57,069 nucleotides of DNA, taken from positions 1 to 57,069 of the forward strand of contig JAHIRD010000001.1 in NCBI GenBank assembly GCA_018818835.1. Reading direction: 5' to 3'. Positions 46,635 through 55,320 of the stretch are shown here, piece after piece (within the stretch, counting starts at the first letter, position 1; each line of letters starts with the position of its first letter). The translations under genes were made by a program, and so were the position numbers. This stretch comes from Pseudomonadota bacterium (lineage in GTDB: Bacteria > Desulfobacterota > Desulfobacteria > Desulfobacterales > Desulfolunaceae). Below the pieces are notes generated by a model, which saw only the letters and a program-made list of their open reading frames with translations, did no database searches and had not been told where the DNA came from.

Positions 46635-46979
46635 ATGTTGAAATTAATCAAAAAAACCCTTGTTGTCGTTCTGATGTGCCTCCTATGCCATGTGTATTTG
46701 TTTCCCTTAGACTCGGAGGCAAAAACAAATACAGCATCGGATAATATTGACATTGAAACGCCACAAAGCAGGTTATCTCCTGAAATTATGATGCCTTCGG
46801 CAACGGGTTCGAATATAAGCCAATGGATCGTAAACCATAAATGGTGGGTCTTGATCGGCCTTTCTGTTGTGACAGTTGGTGCTGTTCTTTTGAGCAACAG
46901 TGGCAATAGCAGCAGTGATGATAACATCATTAATCCTGACCCCAACAATGGCTTTGGTCAAATATCGGCTGAGTGGTAA
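46635..46979 (+). CDS. Small membrane or secreted protein of unknown function
   Basis: The 114-residue protein has an N-terminal hydrophobic segment (LVVVLMCLLCHVYLF), a charged linker, then a second hydrophobic helix (WWVLIGLSVVTVGAVLLS) and a tail rich in Ser, Asn and Asp (NSGNSSSDDNIINPD). AGAGGA lies 4 bases before the ATG. No family is recognised. It lies between the caspase-like and lipoprotein genes with gaps of 20 and 2 bases and so belongs to the operon. Confidence 0.6.
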   Translation: MLKLIKKTLVVVLMCLLCHVYLFPLDSEAKTNTASDNIDIETPQSRLSPEIMMPSATGSNISQWIVNHKWWVLIGLSVVTVGAVLLSNSGNSSSDDNIINPDPNNGFGQISAEW

Positions 46980-46981
46980 AT

Positions 46982-47725
46982 ATGGGCTATATATATAAGA
47001 AAAAAATTATACACTGTATCTTCATTCTGTTAATTCTATGGGGCTACGGCTGCTCAGGGGGAGATGATTCATCATTCATATCAGGTGATTCGGGTGCCAT
47101 TACCTTTGGAATCAAATGGCCGGAGACAGAGGCTGCAAAATCCATCGCAGGGAACCGATGTTTGGATGGCACAATTCAAACCATCACCTTTGGGATTTAT
47201 GATCGAAACGGCTCTCTTCTCGTTAATATGGACGATGCGACGTTTGACTGCAGCGACGGTGGAGGGGTTATTGAACAGGTACCTACGGGTAGTGGGATAA
47301 GGCTGGTGGTGTTGGCAAAAGGTATTGTCCAGTATGGCGGAAATGAATTGATCTATTTAAGGGGGGAGTACTCTGACGATATAACAGTCGAAGCGGACAA
47401 AACGACCTCTCTGGGCCTTATTGATACCTATACCTTTACCTCGAGTTTATTACATCCCGTATCGGGATTGGGAGTTAGCCGCGCCAACCTCAACTTTGAA
47501 TGGACAGCGGTGACCGGGGCATCAACATACAAAATCCATGTTGCCAGGCTGTATCCCGCAGAAACCAAAGACTATTTTAGCGACCAATCATCTTTCTCCC
47601 CGCCTTCTTCAGATGATGTTTTTTACACGTTCAATACATCATATCAATGGTATGTCACGCCCATTGATACATATGAGAATTATGGACCCGACTCGGAAAC
47701 TGACCAATTTATGCTATTGGAATAA
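46982..47725 (+). CDS. Lipoprotein with C-terminal fibronectin-like region
   Basis: The 247-residue protein has a lipobox LWGYGC (Cys near 22) and an acidic linker. The C-terminal region about 165-245 reads HPVSGLGVSRANLNFEWTA ... YKIHVARL ... FNTSYQWYVTP, a pattern like fibronectin type III domains in bacterial surface proteins. The ATG at 46982 is favoured; a GTG at 46973 overlaps the previous gene. It is probably the last gene of the operon and ends 21 bases before the convergent M48 gene, with no terminator visible between them. Role unknown. Confidence 0.65.
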   Translation: MGYIYKKKIIHCIFILLILWGYGCSGGDDSSFISGDSGAITFGIKWPETEAAKSIAGNRCLDGTIQTITFGIYDRNGSLLVNMDDATFDCSDGGGVIEQVPTGSGIRLVVLAKGIVQYGGNELIYLRGEYSDDITVEADKTTSLGLIDTYTFTSSLLHPVSGLGVSRANLNFEWTAVTGASTYKIHVARLYPAETKDYFSDQSSFSPPSSDDVFYTFNTSYQWYVTPIDTYENYGPDSETDQFMLLE

Positions 47726-47746
47726 TCTGCTTGAAATGATTTATAG

Positions 47747-49570
47747 TTATTCGGAAACCCATGCCTCACTGACCTGATTCCCGCTGACCAAGACCGACCA
47801 TTTGGGATTAAAAGACCAAACTGTCTGCCCCCAGACACTTCTTTTTAAAGGCGTTCCAAACTGTTTCTGCAGCTCCGAAACGGTCCCTAACCTGTCTCTG
47901 AGCACAACCATTTCAACAAAATCATTCACAGCAAGCAGACAGGTGCCCAAAGGATCCATGTAGATATCCCCCTTGATCATCCCATTTTCCCAGGAATATG
48001 AGATACGTTTCCAGTCGGAGACAAGGTTTTGGGTACCACCCTCCTTAAGATTCTGCCCGATCCTGACCTGAATATTCCAGGGCAAAGGGCTCTCATGACT
48101 TTCTGTATCGGCAATCTTTGAGTTCAACATACCTGTTTTTTTTAAAACCGTTAACCGGAAAGGTTCGGAAAGTTTTTCCGGACTTTCAGCCAATGTTTTC
48201 CAGATTCTTTGGGCTTCACCTGTCCGTTTTCGTTTCTCGAGCAGTCTGGCTAGGTTATATTGGAGAAATGCCGGGGCATCTTTTTTTTGGGTAAGTGTTT
48301 TAAGCATCTTGACGCTATAAGGCCACATATCCACCGCTGGGACTTCCTCGATCATAATAAGGGCCTGTAGCCCTTTTATTTCAGGATCATCAGGACTCAG
48401 TTTAAGTGCCTCCTCAATCATGGCACGCGCCTTAAATATGTCCCCCATGTAAAAATAGGCTGTAACAAGGTTAATACGGGAAGGGATATATGATGTATCC
48501 GCTTTACAGGCTTTTTCAAAACAGTTGATGGAAAGAGTGAGCAATTTTCTTGCATCATCTGATAAAAAGGTAGAGTCACCCCCTGACCGGGAGGTCAGAT
48601 GTTCGGCCCGACTTGACACATCAATAATCGAGGGGAACCAATACTGATAAGCAAGGTCAAAAGGCATCTTTTTTATAGCCATTTGGAGATAACAGTATCC
48701 AAGATTGTTCAATACTTCCCGAGAGGGAAAGACCTTTTGAAATTCCTTCAGGAAATAGATAGCATCCTCGTAACGGCCAAAATAAGAAAAACGTGTTCCG
48801 AATTTAAAGAATTCGATTTTTTCCGTGAGTGTTTTCAGTCGAACCTGAAGAAGCCTTGACCTCTCCTTGGGATGTGGATGGCTGATATCGGCCTTTGTGT
48901 GGGTCTGTTCCATCCAGTATGTGAAAAAATCTTTTCCCTTTGGATCTATCACAAGCGTATCCATTGAAAACCCGGATATTGCCGCATAGATAAATCCCAG
49001 ATCATCCGCCGCCATCTCCTTCATTTTTGAAATTGAAAGGCGGTTTTTTTCCGTCTCACTCACCTTGTCCGAACCATCCATAAAAAATTTTTGCAATCGT
49101 TTAGACCATGGGTTTTGATCACCGCAAAGGGCCATAAACGTTTCCAGGTGCCAGAAATCGTTATTAGCGAGATGGGCCAGCTCATGGCCAATGATAAATG
49201 CCAATCGGGCATCCCCTTCATTTTCATCAACTCCCTGATAGCAGATTTCCACAGCTCTCTCGGAAAGCACGATATTTCCGTCAGGAAGGGATATTGTCCA
49301 TGGGTCTCCCGGACTGTTGACAACCGTAAGACCAGGAAAATAATTTCCTCTTTTATCTGCGACCCGGCAGATCCTTTCAAAAACAAAATAGGCTCTTTTC
49401 ACCCGTTTATTGACCGTGGCATCACAAAGACCATATGCTTTGATATAGTATTGCACATGGGATTTCGGGCTTTCCTTATATTCCGAATTAAAATCTGCAT
49501 GGCTTATCATGGGAAAGGAAAAAATCACTATAAATAGAAACGAGTGCCGTATGTAATAAAATATATTCAT
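47747..49570 (-). CDS. Exported M48-type metallopeptidase with TPR-like repeats
   Basis: The 607-residue protein has a signal peptide (SFLFIVIFSFPMISHA) and a zinc site HELAHLANN (H129, E130, H133) with the third ligand probably in KMKEMAADDLGF. Residues about 240-500 are TPR-like (YFGRYEDAIYFLKEF, LNNLGYCYLQMAI, ARAMIEEALKLSPDDPEI). It probably cleaves envelope proteins, with TPRs guiding partners. It is preceded by the anti-sigma gene with a 38-base gap on the same strand. It faces the caspase-like operon. Confidence 0.85.
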   Translation of the reverse strand: MNIFYYIRHSFLFIVIFSFPMISHADFNSEYKESPKSHVQYYIKAYGLCDATVNKRVKRAYFVFERICRVADKRGNYFPGLTVVNSPGDPWTISLPDGNIVLSERAVEICYQGVDENEGDARLAFIIGHELAHLANNDFWHLETFMALCGDQNPWSKRLQKFFMDGSDKVSETEKNRLSISKMKEMAADDLGFIYAAISGFSMDTLVIDPKGKDFFTYWMEQTHTKADISHPHPKERSRLLQVRLKTLTEKIEFFKFGTRFSYFGRYEDAIYFLKEFQKVFPSREVLNNLGYCYLQMAIKKMPFDLAYQYWFPSIIDVSSRAEHLTSRSGGDSTFLSDDARKLLTLSINCFEKACKADTSYIPSRINLVTAYFYMGDIFKARAMIEEALKLSPDDPEIKGLQALIMIEEVPAVDMWPYSVKMLKTLTQKKDAPAFLQYNLARLLEKRKRTGEAQRIWKTLAESPEKLSEPFRLTVLKKTGMLNSKIADTESHESPLPWNIQVRIGQNLKEGGTQNLVSDWKRISYSWENGMIKGDIYMDPLGTCLLAVNDFVEMVVLRDRLGTVSELQKQFGTPLKRSVWGQTVWSFNPKWSVLVSGNQVSEAWVSE

Positions 49571-49608
49571 CGGTTTAAATTCACAGGAGCCCTTTGAAAT
49601 TTAAGGGA

Positions 49609-50487
49609 TTATCTTGTCTGGTTAAATCCTTCAAGAATAAAGTTCAGCTCGGATAGGACCAACTGGCACGTGCCATTTTTCTTTTGAACGATTTCACTAT
49701 CGATACGGTCTATGGATCGTGAAAGAAGAACAGCCTCACTCTCTTCGTTGGTTTGGCGACTAAAAATACCCTTGAACAAACCAATGCATTCCTGCTGACT
49801 TTCCCAGTAAATATCCGGAATATCAGTGCCTGACTCACATACGGTTGATAAAAGCGCAAACCACCTTCCCGCCCAGTAATAATCATTCTTCAGGCCTTCT
49901 GATTTATTTAATATTTCGCCCGGATTCATAAGGATTGATCTGCCGGTCTCAAATCCTGAAATAAACGATAAGGCAAATGGAGAGGCATTTGAAGACCCGG
50001 AAAATCCGTAACCTTGAAAAAGTGATGTGTCGGAGTCTATACCTGAATCCATGGCCAAGACCTTTTTTTTAGTGACCAGATCATAGTCAAGAGCCATTTT
50101 GTATTGCGCGTTTATCAATACCGGAACAGATGACGTGTGATTAACAGAGAAAAGGACCAGGAGAACCAGAGATGCAGCAACAGCCATGGCACTTCCAAAC
50201 CCAATTTTGGATTTTCTGAAGAATCCATCTTTTTTTAATGGGCTGGATTGGACATGATCTGCCCCCATCGCAGCTGCGGCAAGCCACTGTGTGTAACAGG
50301 AGGGACAGGAATCAAGGTGCAAAAGAAGGCTATCACGTTTTTGGGATGTGACGCCCCCATCTATAAGGGCGGCCATTTCATCCACAGACAAGCAGTCTTC
50401 CCCATCAATAGCTTGGGTACTTATTGAAAGGGCAAATAATGCTCTCAATCGGTTTTGAAAATCCGGGGACTTTTTTTTCAATACCAT
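49609..50487 (-). CDS. Zinc-finger anti-sigma factor-like membrane protein
   Basis: The 292-residue protein has an N-terminal zf-HC2-like motif (HLDSCPSC, H57, C61, C64, with C32 as a possible fourth ligand), one membrane helix at about 98-116 (AMAVAASLVLLVLFSV) and a 170-residue extracytoplasmic C-terminus. Anti-sigma factors of this kind sequester ECF sigma factors and release them on envelope stress or ligand. It lies 126 bases downstream of the ECF-like sigma gene and 38 bases upstream of the M48 gene, both on the same strand. Confidence 0.7.
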   Translation of the reverse strand: MVLKKKSPDFQNRLRALFALSISTQAIDGEDCLSVDEMAALIDGGVTSQKRDSLLLHLDSCPSCYTQWLAAAAMGADHVQSSPLKKDGFFRKSKIGFGSAMAVAASLVLLVLFSVNHTSSVPVLINAQYKMALDYDLVTKKKVLAMDSGIDSDTSLFQGYGFSGSSNASPFALSFISGFETGRSILMNPGEILNKSEGLKNDYYWAGRWFALLSTVCESGTDIPDIYWESQQECIGLFKGIFSRQTNEESEAVLLSRSIDRIDSEIVQKKNGTCQLVLSELNFILEGFNQTR

Positions 50488-50613
50488 ATGTCAGCACAGC
50501 CTCCAAATAAGATATTTATATGATCGCATTTAATTTCATATCCTTAACGTTGATCAGAAAATTGACTTTCATTAAATATAGACCGACATGCATGCCAAAT
50601 TTGTCGAAAATAA

Positions 50614-51462
50614 TCAGATTAAAAAGTCATCACCTAATATGTCTTTCAATTGGTCCATCAGGCGACGGTGATGTCCAGACGCCTGATGGGTCGTCCAGCC
50701 AAGCATCCGTCCGGCACTGCTTACACTCATCCCATCCTGATAGATCATCTTCAAGAACAGACGTTTCTCATGGGATGGGTTGAATTTAAGACGCAATCGG
50801 TTTTTTATGTCGGATAACTCGCCGGTAACGGCTTCTTCAATGGAGTCATCACGATGCGGCTCTGTAAAAATGGCATCTGCCAATGACATAAGCTGGCTAA
50901 ACGCCATCTGCTCTTCAGGAGAGATATGATGAAAGGCGGGATTACAATTCAACCCGTCACCGGAATCGAAATCCGTCTGATCAGTCACGACTTCCAACAC
51001 CTGGTTTTTTCCGCAGTTCGGAAAGTTTTCACGAATGACCCAGACAGCTTCCCAAACGATATGTTCATCTCTTTTTCCCGGGGCCGTACTTTCCAGATAG
51101 TCCACCACATCGGTTTCCGATTTTAATTCCCAGCACAACAACCGGTAAACCAAATGCCACAGATCGTTTCCTTGTCGTTCAAGCCATTTCGGGAAACGTC
51201 TTCGCTTGCGGCTGTTTTCGATGAATTTGCTTATCAGCCGTTGAACCAGAACAGAAAAGTAGGTTTCGAATGTTGCGCCAAGTGAAGAATTATAAAGGGA
51301 CAGACGACGCATATTATCCTCAACCAACTTTTCAGATACAAAGGCAAGCGCATCGCTGGCCTTTTCCGAATCGTTTTGGAATCGTCTTTTAACCGATTTT
51401 TCCAAAAGGGGATAGAGTCTGGTTAGTTTTGCCTTCCAAAATTCCGTTTTGGAAATGTCCAC
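50614..51462 (-). CDS. ECF-like RNA polymerase sigma factor
   Basis: The 282-residue protein has a sigma region 2-like segment (LGATFETYFSVLVQRLISKF, basic RKRRRFPKWL) and a C-terminal HTH (KMIYQDGMSVSSAGRMLGW, HHRRLMDQLKDIL) that matches sigma region 4. The start codon is GTG at 51462 with AAGGGG 7 bases upstream. It is longer than typical ECF factors (about 190 residues), with an acidic middle. It is followed by a candidate anti-sigma gene and an M48 gene, so a three-gene regulatory-proteolytic unit is likely. Confidence 0.7.
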   Translation of the reverse strand: MDISKTEFWKAKLTRLYPLLEKSVKRRFQNDSEKASDALAFVSEKLVEDNMRRLSLYNSSLGATFETYFSVLVQRLISKFIENSRKRRRFPKWLERQGNDLWHLVYRLLCWELKSETDVVDYLESTAPGKRDEHIVWEAVWVIRENFPNCGKNQVLEVVTDQTDFDSGDGLNCNPAFHHISPEEQMAFSQLMSLADAIFTEPHRDDSIEEAVTGELSDIKNRLRLKFNPSHEKRLFLKMIYQDGMSVSSAGRMLGWTTHQASGHHRRLMDQLKDILGDDFLI

Positions 51463-51749
51463 AGTAGAACCCCTTAATTACCAGTATCAAATAGAATGAA
51501 ACCTGTGACGTCTCTGTATGCATTATATTATATCATCACAGGTGTCAATGAAGCCTGAAGGCCTGATATTATCAGGCCATGGTATTTTTTTTAAAAAAAA
51601 TCGACAAATCATACGACACTGTCGGTCTATTATTTCTGAGCAGACCTGCTTCGCTTTTTTATATTTTCATGAGTAAACGTTGGAAAGCTATCATTCACAG
51701 CCAGAAAGAAAACAAACGAACTTAAACTAACAAATAAAGGAGACGAGAT
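51463..51749. promoter_or_regulatory. Divergent regulatory region with a near-perfect palindrome
   Basis: GGCCTGATA (51560-51568) and TATCAGGCC (51570-51578) form a 19-base palindrome with one central base. It is followed by a T8A8 tract at 51585-51600. It lies between the divergent sigma and lipoprotein genes and could be an operator or a terminator of a short leader. I found no clear ECF-type -35/-10 pair. Confidence 0.5.
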
Positions 51750-52790
51750 ATGATGCGCAAATTATTTTTATCACTATTAATGGTGGCGACCTCGGCATTT
51801 TTAGGGTGTGATACGACCACAACGGATCAGCCTGGAGTGATACATGGCGTTGTCATGCAGGAGGGAGTCGGTGTAAACGGTGTGACTGTGGAGTTAAGTG
51901 GCGATGCACACATGGATACAACGACGGATAATGACGGGCAGTATTCCTTTGAGTCCCTTGATCTTGGAACGTATACGGTATCCCCATCAAAAGAATTTCT
52001 GACCTCTACACCGGAACGTATTGACGTGATTCTCGGGGAGAACTCTCCGGAAGCCACAGATGTGGATTTTGATGTTGAATTAATAAGTGATAACCCCAAT
52101 GCGGGTTGTGAAGAACGTGTATGGCGAGGTGATTATGTCATTTTATCATTTTTGGGTATATATCCCCTTATGGGTTATACCGAGATCACGGGGAATCTGA
52201 CCATTTCAGGAACGACAGCGTTTAATTTAAGAGGCCTGGACTGTCTGAAACATGTGGGAGGGAGTCTGACCATTGCCGGAAATGCGCTTAACGATTTAAG
52301 CGGGCTGGATAATCTGACATCCATCGGTCGTCATTTGACCATTTCCGGCAATGCTTTTGTGTCTTTGGATGGGCTCGAAAGCCTTCAGTCTGTGGGGGGA
52401 AGTCTGACCATTACAACCACGTCGTTTTTGAATATGAACGCATTATCGAACCTGACATCCGTTGACAATATTTCAATTATAGCCAATCCCACGCTCCTGA
52501 GTCTTAAAGGATTGAACGGGATTACAGACGCAGGCAATGTAACAATTCTGGCAAACCCTTTAATTACAAGCAGTTCCGGCCTTGAAAACCTTAAGACAGT
52601 AAACGGATTCCTGTTCATCAGAGATAACACATATCTTTCCAGCCTGGGTCTTACATCCTTGGAATCGGTTGATAATAATTTTTCCGTTATTGAAAATATC
52701 AATCTATGCACAAATCTCGCCGAGGAACTTGCCGATGGAATATCCGTCGGAGGAACTGTAAATATTACCGCAAATAAAATATGCCCATAG
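51750..52790 (+). CDS. Lipoprotein with CarboxypepD_reg-like and L-domain/LRR-like repeats
   Basis: The 346-residue protein has a lipobox SAFLGC (Cys at 20), a CarboxypepD_reg/SdrD-B-like beta domain at about 29-90 (IHGVVMQEGVGVNGVTVELS, DNDGQYSFESLDLGTYTV), then about seven repeats of the type GSLTIxGNxLxxLxGLxxLxSV, like receptor L-domain or leucine-rich beta-helices. It is probably surface or periplasmic and mediates recognition. GGAGAC precedes the ATG. A strong terminator follows at 52825. It is divergent from the sigma gene and may be part of its regulon. Confidence 0.75.
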   Translation: MMRKLFLSLLMVATSAFLGCDTTTTDQPGVIHGVVMQEGVGVNGVTVELSGDAHMDTTTDNDGQYSFESLDLGTYTVSPSKEFLTSTPERIDVILGENSPEATDVDFDVELISDNPNAGCEERVWRGDYVILSFLGIYPLMGYTEITGNLTISGTTAFNLRGLDCLKHVGGSLTIAGNALNDLSGLDNLTSIGRHLTISGNAFVSLDGLESLQSVGGSLTITTTSFLNMNALSNLTSVDNISIIANPTLLSLKGLNGITDAGNVTILANPLITSSSGLENLKTVNGFLFIRDNTYLSSLGLTSLESVDNNFSVIENINLCTNLAEELADGISVGGTVNITANKICP

Positions 52791-52824
52791 TGAAAAAATG
52801 AAGTAATACATATGTCACCGATAT

Positions 52825-52873
52825 AAAATCCTCCATTCATTTTGAATCATCAAAGGTTTGGAGGATTTTTTTT
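52825..52873 (+). terminator. Rho-independent terminator after the lipoprotein gene
   Basis: AAAATCCTCCA (52825-52835) pairs with TGGAGGATTTT (52859-52869), followed by a T-run to 52873. The loop holds a small ATTCA/TGAAT hairpin. It ends the lipoprotein transcript 35 bases after the stop. Confidence 0.75.
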
Positions 52874-52902
52874 GGTATAAAAAAAACATCTTGCAACTAT
52901 GT

Positions 52903-52927
52903 ATATTGAAATGTATACTTTCAATAT
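52903..52927. promoter_or_regulatory. Palindrome overlapping the DUF4143 start
   Basis: ATATTGAAA (52903-52911) and TTTCAATAT (52919-52927) are perfect 9-base arms around TGTATAC. The right arm overlaps the ATG at 52926, a place suited to self-repression. Confidence 0.5.
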
Positions 52928-54098
52928 GCAAAGATATATTCCGAGACATATTGAAGCTGAGATTAAGGATCGTCTGCTGGATTTCCCTGTCGTCGCCTTG
53001 CTGGGACCACGCCAGTGTGGAAAATCAACATTAGCAAAGCAACTGCTTCAACCCATGAAGGACGTAATCTATCTTGATCTTGAAAAACCTTCGGACGCAA
53101 GGAAATTAGAAGACCCGGAATTTTTTTTTTCCCATATACCGCAAAATTTAATTTGCCTGGATGAAATTCAACGCAAGCCGGAAATTTTCCAGGTGCTAAG
53201 GTCGATCATAGATGAGAATCGGACAAATGGAAAATTTTTAATACTGGGGTCAGCATCACGGGACTTGATAAGGCAAAGCTCTGAAACACTTGCAGGAAGG
53301 ATTTGCTACATCGAACTGACACCATTTTTGATTAATGAAGTTTCCAAGAACACGCAGGACACATGGGTAAGGCATTGGAACAGAGGCGGGTTTCCTGACA
53401 GCTATCTGGCCAGAAATGATAACAGCAGCCGTTTGTGGAGAGAAAGTTTTATTCGAACATTCCTTGAACGGGACATTCCTCAGTTGGGTTTTAATATATC
53501 TCCCGGAACATTAAGAAGGCTTTGGTCCGTGCTGGCCCATTTGCACGGCCAGTTATTAAACAGCTCAAAATTAGGTGAAATGATCGGTGTCTCTCATACA
53601 AGCATACGGACCTATGTTGATCTCCTGGCACAGACATTTATGATAAGGTTGCTCTTACCCCACGAAACGAATTTAAAGAAAAGACTGGTCAAGTCGCCAA
53701 AAATTTATATTCGTGATTCAGGAATATTGCATTCTTTATTAGAAATTGACAACACCGAATCATTATTTGGTCATCCCGTTTTTGGAAATTCATGGGAAGG
53801 GTTTGCCCTTGAAAACATTCTTGTAAATTTGAAGGACTGGTCCCCTTCTTTTTATAGAACATCTTCCGGTGTTGAAATTGATTTAATCCTCCAAAAGGGG
53901 CTTAAAAAAATCGCCGTGGAATTTAAAGCATCAAAATCCCCCTCTCTTTCAAAAGGCTTATTTATCGCATTAAAAGATCTGGCCATTAAAGACGCCTATA
54001 TCATTGCACCCGTTGATGAGCCATACAAGATAAACGAGCATACCACCATCCTTTCATTGAACAGGTTTATACAAGGGTTTGGGGTAGGCCTTTTTTAA
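52926..54098 (+). CDS. AAA-type ATPase with C-terminal DUF4143 domain
   Basis: The 390-residue protein has a Walker A GPRQCGKST (27-35), Walker B LICLDEIQ (about 79-86), a sensor-like ILGSASRD and a C-terminal DUF4143 region with a PD-(D/E)xK-like pattern (WEGFALENIL ... GVEIDLIL ... AVEFKAS). DUF4143 ATPases are widespread, often mobile, and of unsettled function; a nuclease-like role is speculative. ATGs at 52899, 52911 and 52926 are in frame and none has a ribosome-binding site, so the start is uncertain. It lies between a terminator and a cassette-like repeat tail, in an accessory region. Confidence 0.82.
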   Translation: MQRYIPRHIEAEIKDRLLDFPVVALLGPRQCGKSTLAKQLLQPMKDVIYLDLEKPSDARKLEDPEFFFSHIPQNLICLDEIQRKPEIFQVLRSIIDENRTNGKFLILGSASRDLIRQSSETLAGRICYIELTPFLINEVSKNTQDTWVRHWNRGGFPDSYLARNDNSSRLWRESFIRTFLERDIPQLGFNISPGTLRRLWSVLAHLHGQLLNSSKLGEMIGVSHTSIRTYVDLLAQTFMIRLLLPHETNLKKRLVKSPKIYIRDSGILHSLLEIDNTESLFGHPVFGNSWEGFALENILVNLKDWSPSFYRTSSGVEIDLILQKGLKKIAVEFKASKSPSLSKGLFIALKDLAIKDAYIIAPVDEPYKINEHTTILSLNRFIQGFGVGLF

Positions 54099-54110
54099 TT
54101 GAATTTTCAA

Positions 54111-54183
54111 AACCATCCTAAATAAACAAAAAAAGAGGATCGAATTTGATTTCAAGATATTGCCGTGTCCCAACTCCATTTGT
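54111..54183. repeat. Remnant cassette tail, copy C
   Basis: CCATCCTAAATAAAC, an A-run and GAGGATCGAA (54113-54144) resemble the 3' tail of the 57-residue gene at 55774-55803 (CCATCCGAATAAAT, A-run, GAGGCTCGAA). TTTGATTTCAAGATATTG then CCCAACTCCATTTGT (54145-54183) resembles 55922-55961. It appears to be a deleted version of the tail that follows copy A. Confidence 0.6.
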
Positions 54184-54217
54184 GAGCCGCATGTCAAGAA
54201 CTCTGAGAAGTGACCTA

Positions 54218-54802
54218 TCAAGATCTTACAAACTGTAACAACAAGGAATAGTCGTGATTGTCAGCGGCTTTTAGGGCTTTAATATAAGCTGCCCGGCTTA
54301 CACCTTGTTTTGTCAACACCGCCCCGCCCCAGGTGAACGGTTCTGTTTTAAACAGTTTTTCAAGAATTAAATCTGCCATTAGTCTTGCGTGGCGACCATT
54401 TCCATTGGCAAAAGGATGGATGTAGACCAACCGGTGATGGAACCGAGCTGCAAATTCATCGGGCGGATAGGTGTCAAATCCAAGCCAGGTATTGGCATCA
54501 TCACATAAAAGTTTCAGATAAACGGCTATTTCAACCCAGGATATACCGATGTTTTTTTCGGATTTCCGAAACGTCCCCGCCCATTTCCAGACATTGCCGA
54601 ACATCCGTTTGTGAAGAAGGCATAGAAAATTTTCGTTTAAAATATTTCTGTGCTTTAACCGTTCTGCCCATTGATAGGCCTCATTGATATTTTCCAGTTC
54701 CCAGCGGTCAAGTTCACCACGTGTGGTGATGTGGGTCAGCAAAAGGTCGTCCATTTCATCCTGAGAAAAGGGTGTTGCTCCGTCCGAATAGTCGATTGTC
54801 AC
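54218..54802 (-). CDS. Fic-domain protein, mobile mystery protein B type
   Basis: The 194-residue protein has a short N-terminal region (TPFSQDEMDDLLLTHITTRG) and a Fic core with HPFANGNGRHAR at 129-140. The usual acidic residue of HPFx(D/E)GNGR is Asn, which could change metal binding and hence AMP transfer. The sequence matches the family named mobile mystery protein B. The start is GTG at 54802 and overlaps the stop of the HTH gene (GTGA), so the pair is coupled. Confidence 0.88.
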   Translation of the reverse strand: MTIDYSDGATPFSQDEMDDLLLTHITTRGELDRWELENINEAYQWAERLKHRNILNENFLCLLHKRMFGNVWKWAGTFRKSEKNIGISWVEIAVYLKLLCDDANTWLGFDTYPPDEFAARFHHRLVYIHPFANGNGRHARLMADLILEKLFKTEPFTWGGAVLTKQGVSRAAYIKALKAADNHDYSLLLQFVRS

Positions 54803-55311
54803 GAATCAACCTCCCATAACGATTTAGGCTGAGTTCTGATCAGTTCATCTACTGCGGTTTGCAAGGCTTTTTTCTGTTCATCTTCCGTCAACGCCTGGTC
54901 TTCAAGAGCCATGGTATGTGCCACACGTGACATTCGTTTTTTTACAACATGAAGAGCCTGGGCTTTTATTGTATCCTCAAGGGTTTTTCGGGGAACAAAC
55001 CCATAGACAAACACACAATCCAGTGAATCGGCCATGCGGATCATGGTTTTTAATGTAACATTTCCGGCCACTTCATCCTGTTCGATGCGTGTGATCCTGG
55101 ATTTACTGACTCCAAACCTGTCACCAAGTTGCCGGGTGCTGAACCCTAACGCATCACGGATTGCACGTATCCAACCTTTTCTTGGAGGATTAACGCGTTT
55201 GAGTTCCGAAAATCGTTTTAAGGTTGTATCCAATTGTTCACGTATTAATTTCTTCTGCTCAAGTCTCATATCGTTCACATATATGTTTTCATTTTTGTTA
55301 TTATTGGTCAT
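54799..55311 (-). CDS. XRE-type HTH protein, mobile mystery protein A
   Basis: The 170-residue protein has an HTH at about 45-95 (RAIRDALGFSTRQLGDRFGV, SKSRITRIEQDE) and LKTMIRMADSLDCVFVYGFVPR, which matches mobile mystery protein A. It would be the regulator or antitoxin-like partner of the Fic protein. ATG 55311 overlaps a CATATATATATG palindrome; an alternative ATG at 55269 lies next to ACATATATGT at 55277. These sites may be self-regulated operators. Confidence 0.85.
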   Translation of the reverse strand: MTNNNKNENIYVNDMRLEQKKLIREQLDTTLKRFSELKRVNPPRKGWIRAIRDALGFSTRQLGDRFGVSKSRITRIEQDEVAGNVTLKTMIRMADSLDCVFVYGFVPRKTLEDTIKAQALHVVKKRMSRVAHTMALEDQALTEDEQKKALQTAVDELIRTQPKSLWEVDS

Positions 55312-55320
55312 ATATATATG
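55309..55320. promoter_or_regulatory. AT-rich palindrome at the mobile-mystery start
   Basis: CATATATATATG is a 12-base palindrome overlapping the ATG at 55311. A similar ACATATATGT occurs at 55277-55286, before a second possible start. Both may be operator sites for the HTH protein. Confidence 0.4.
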
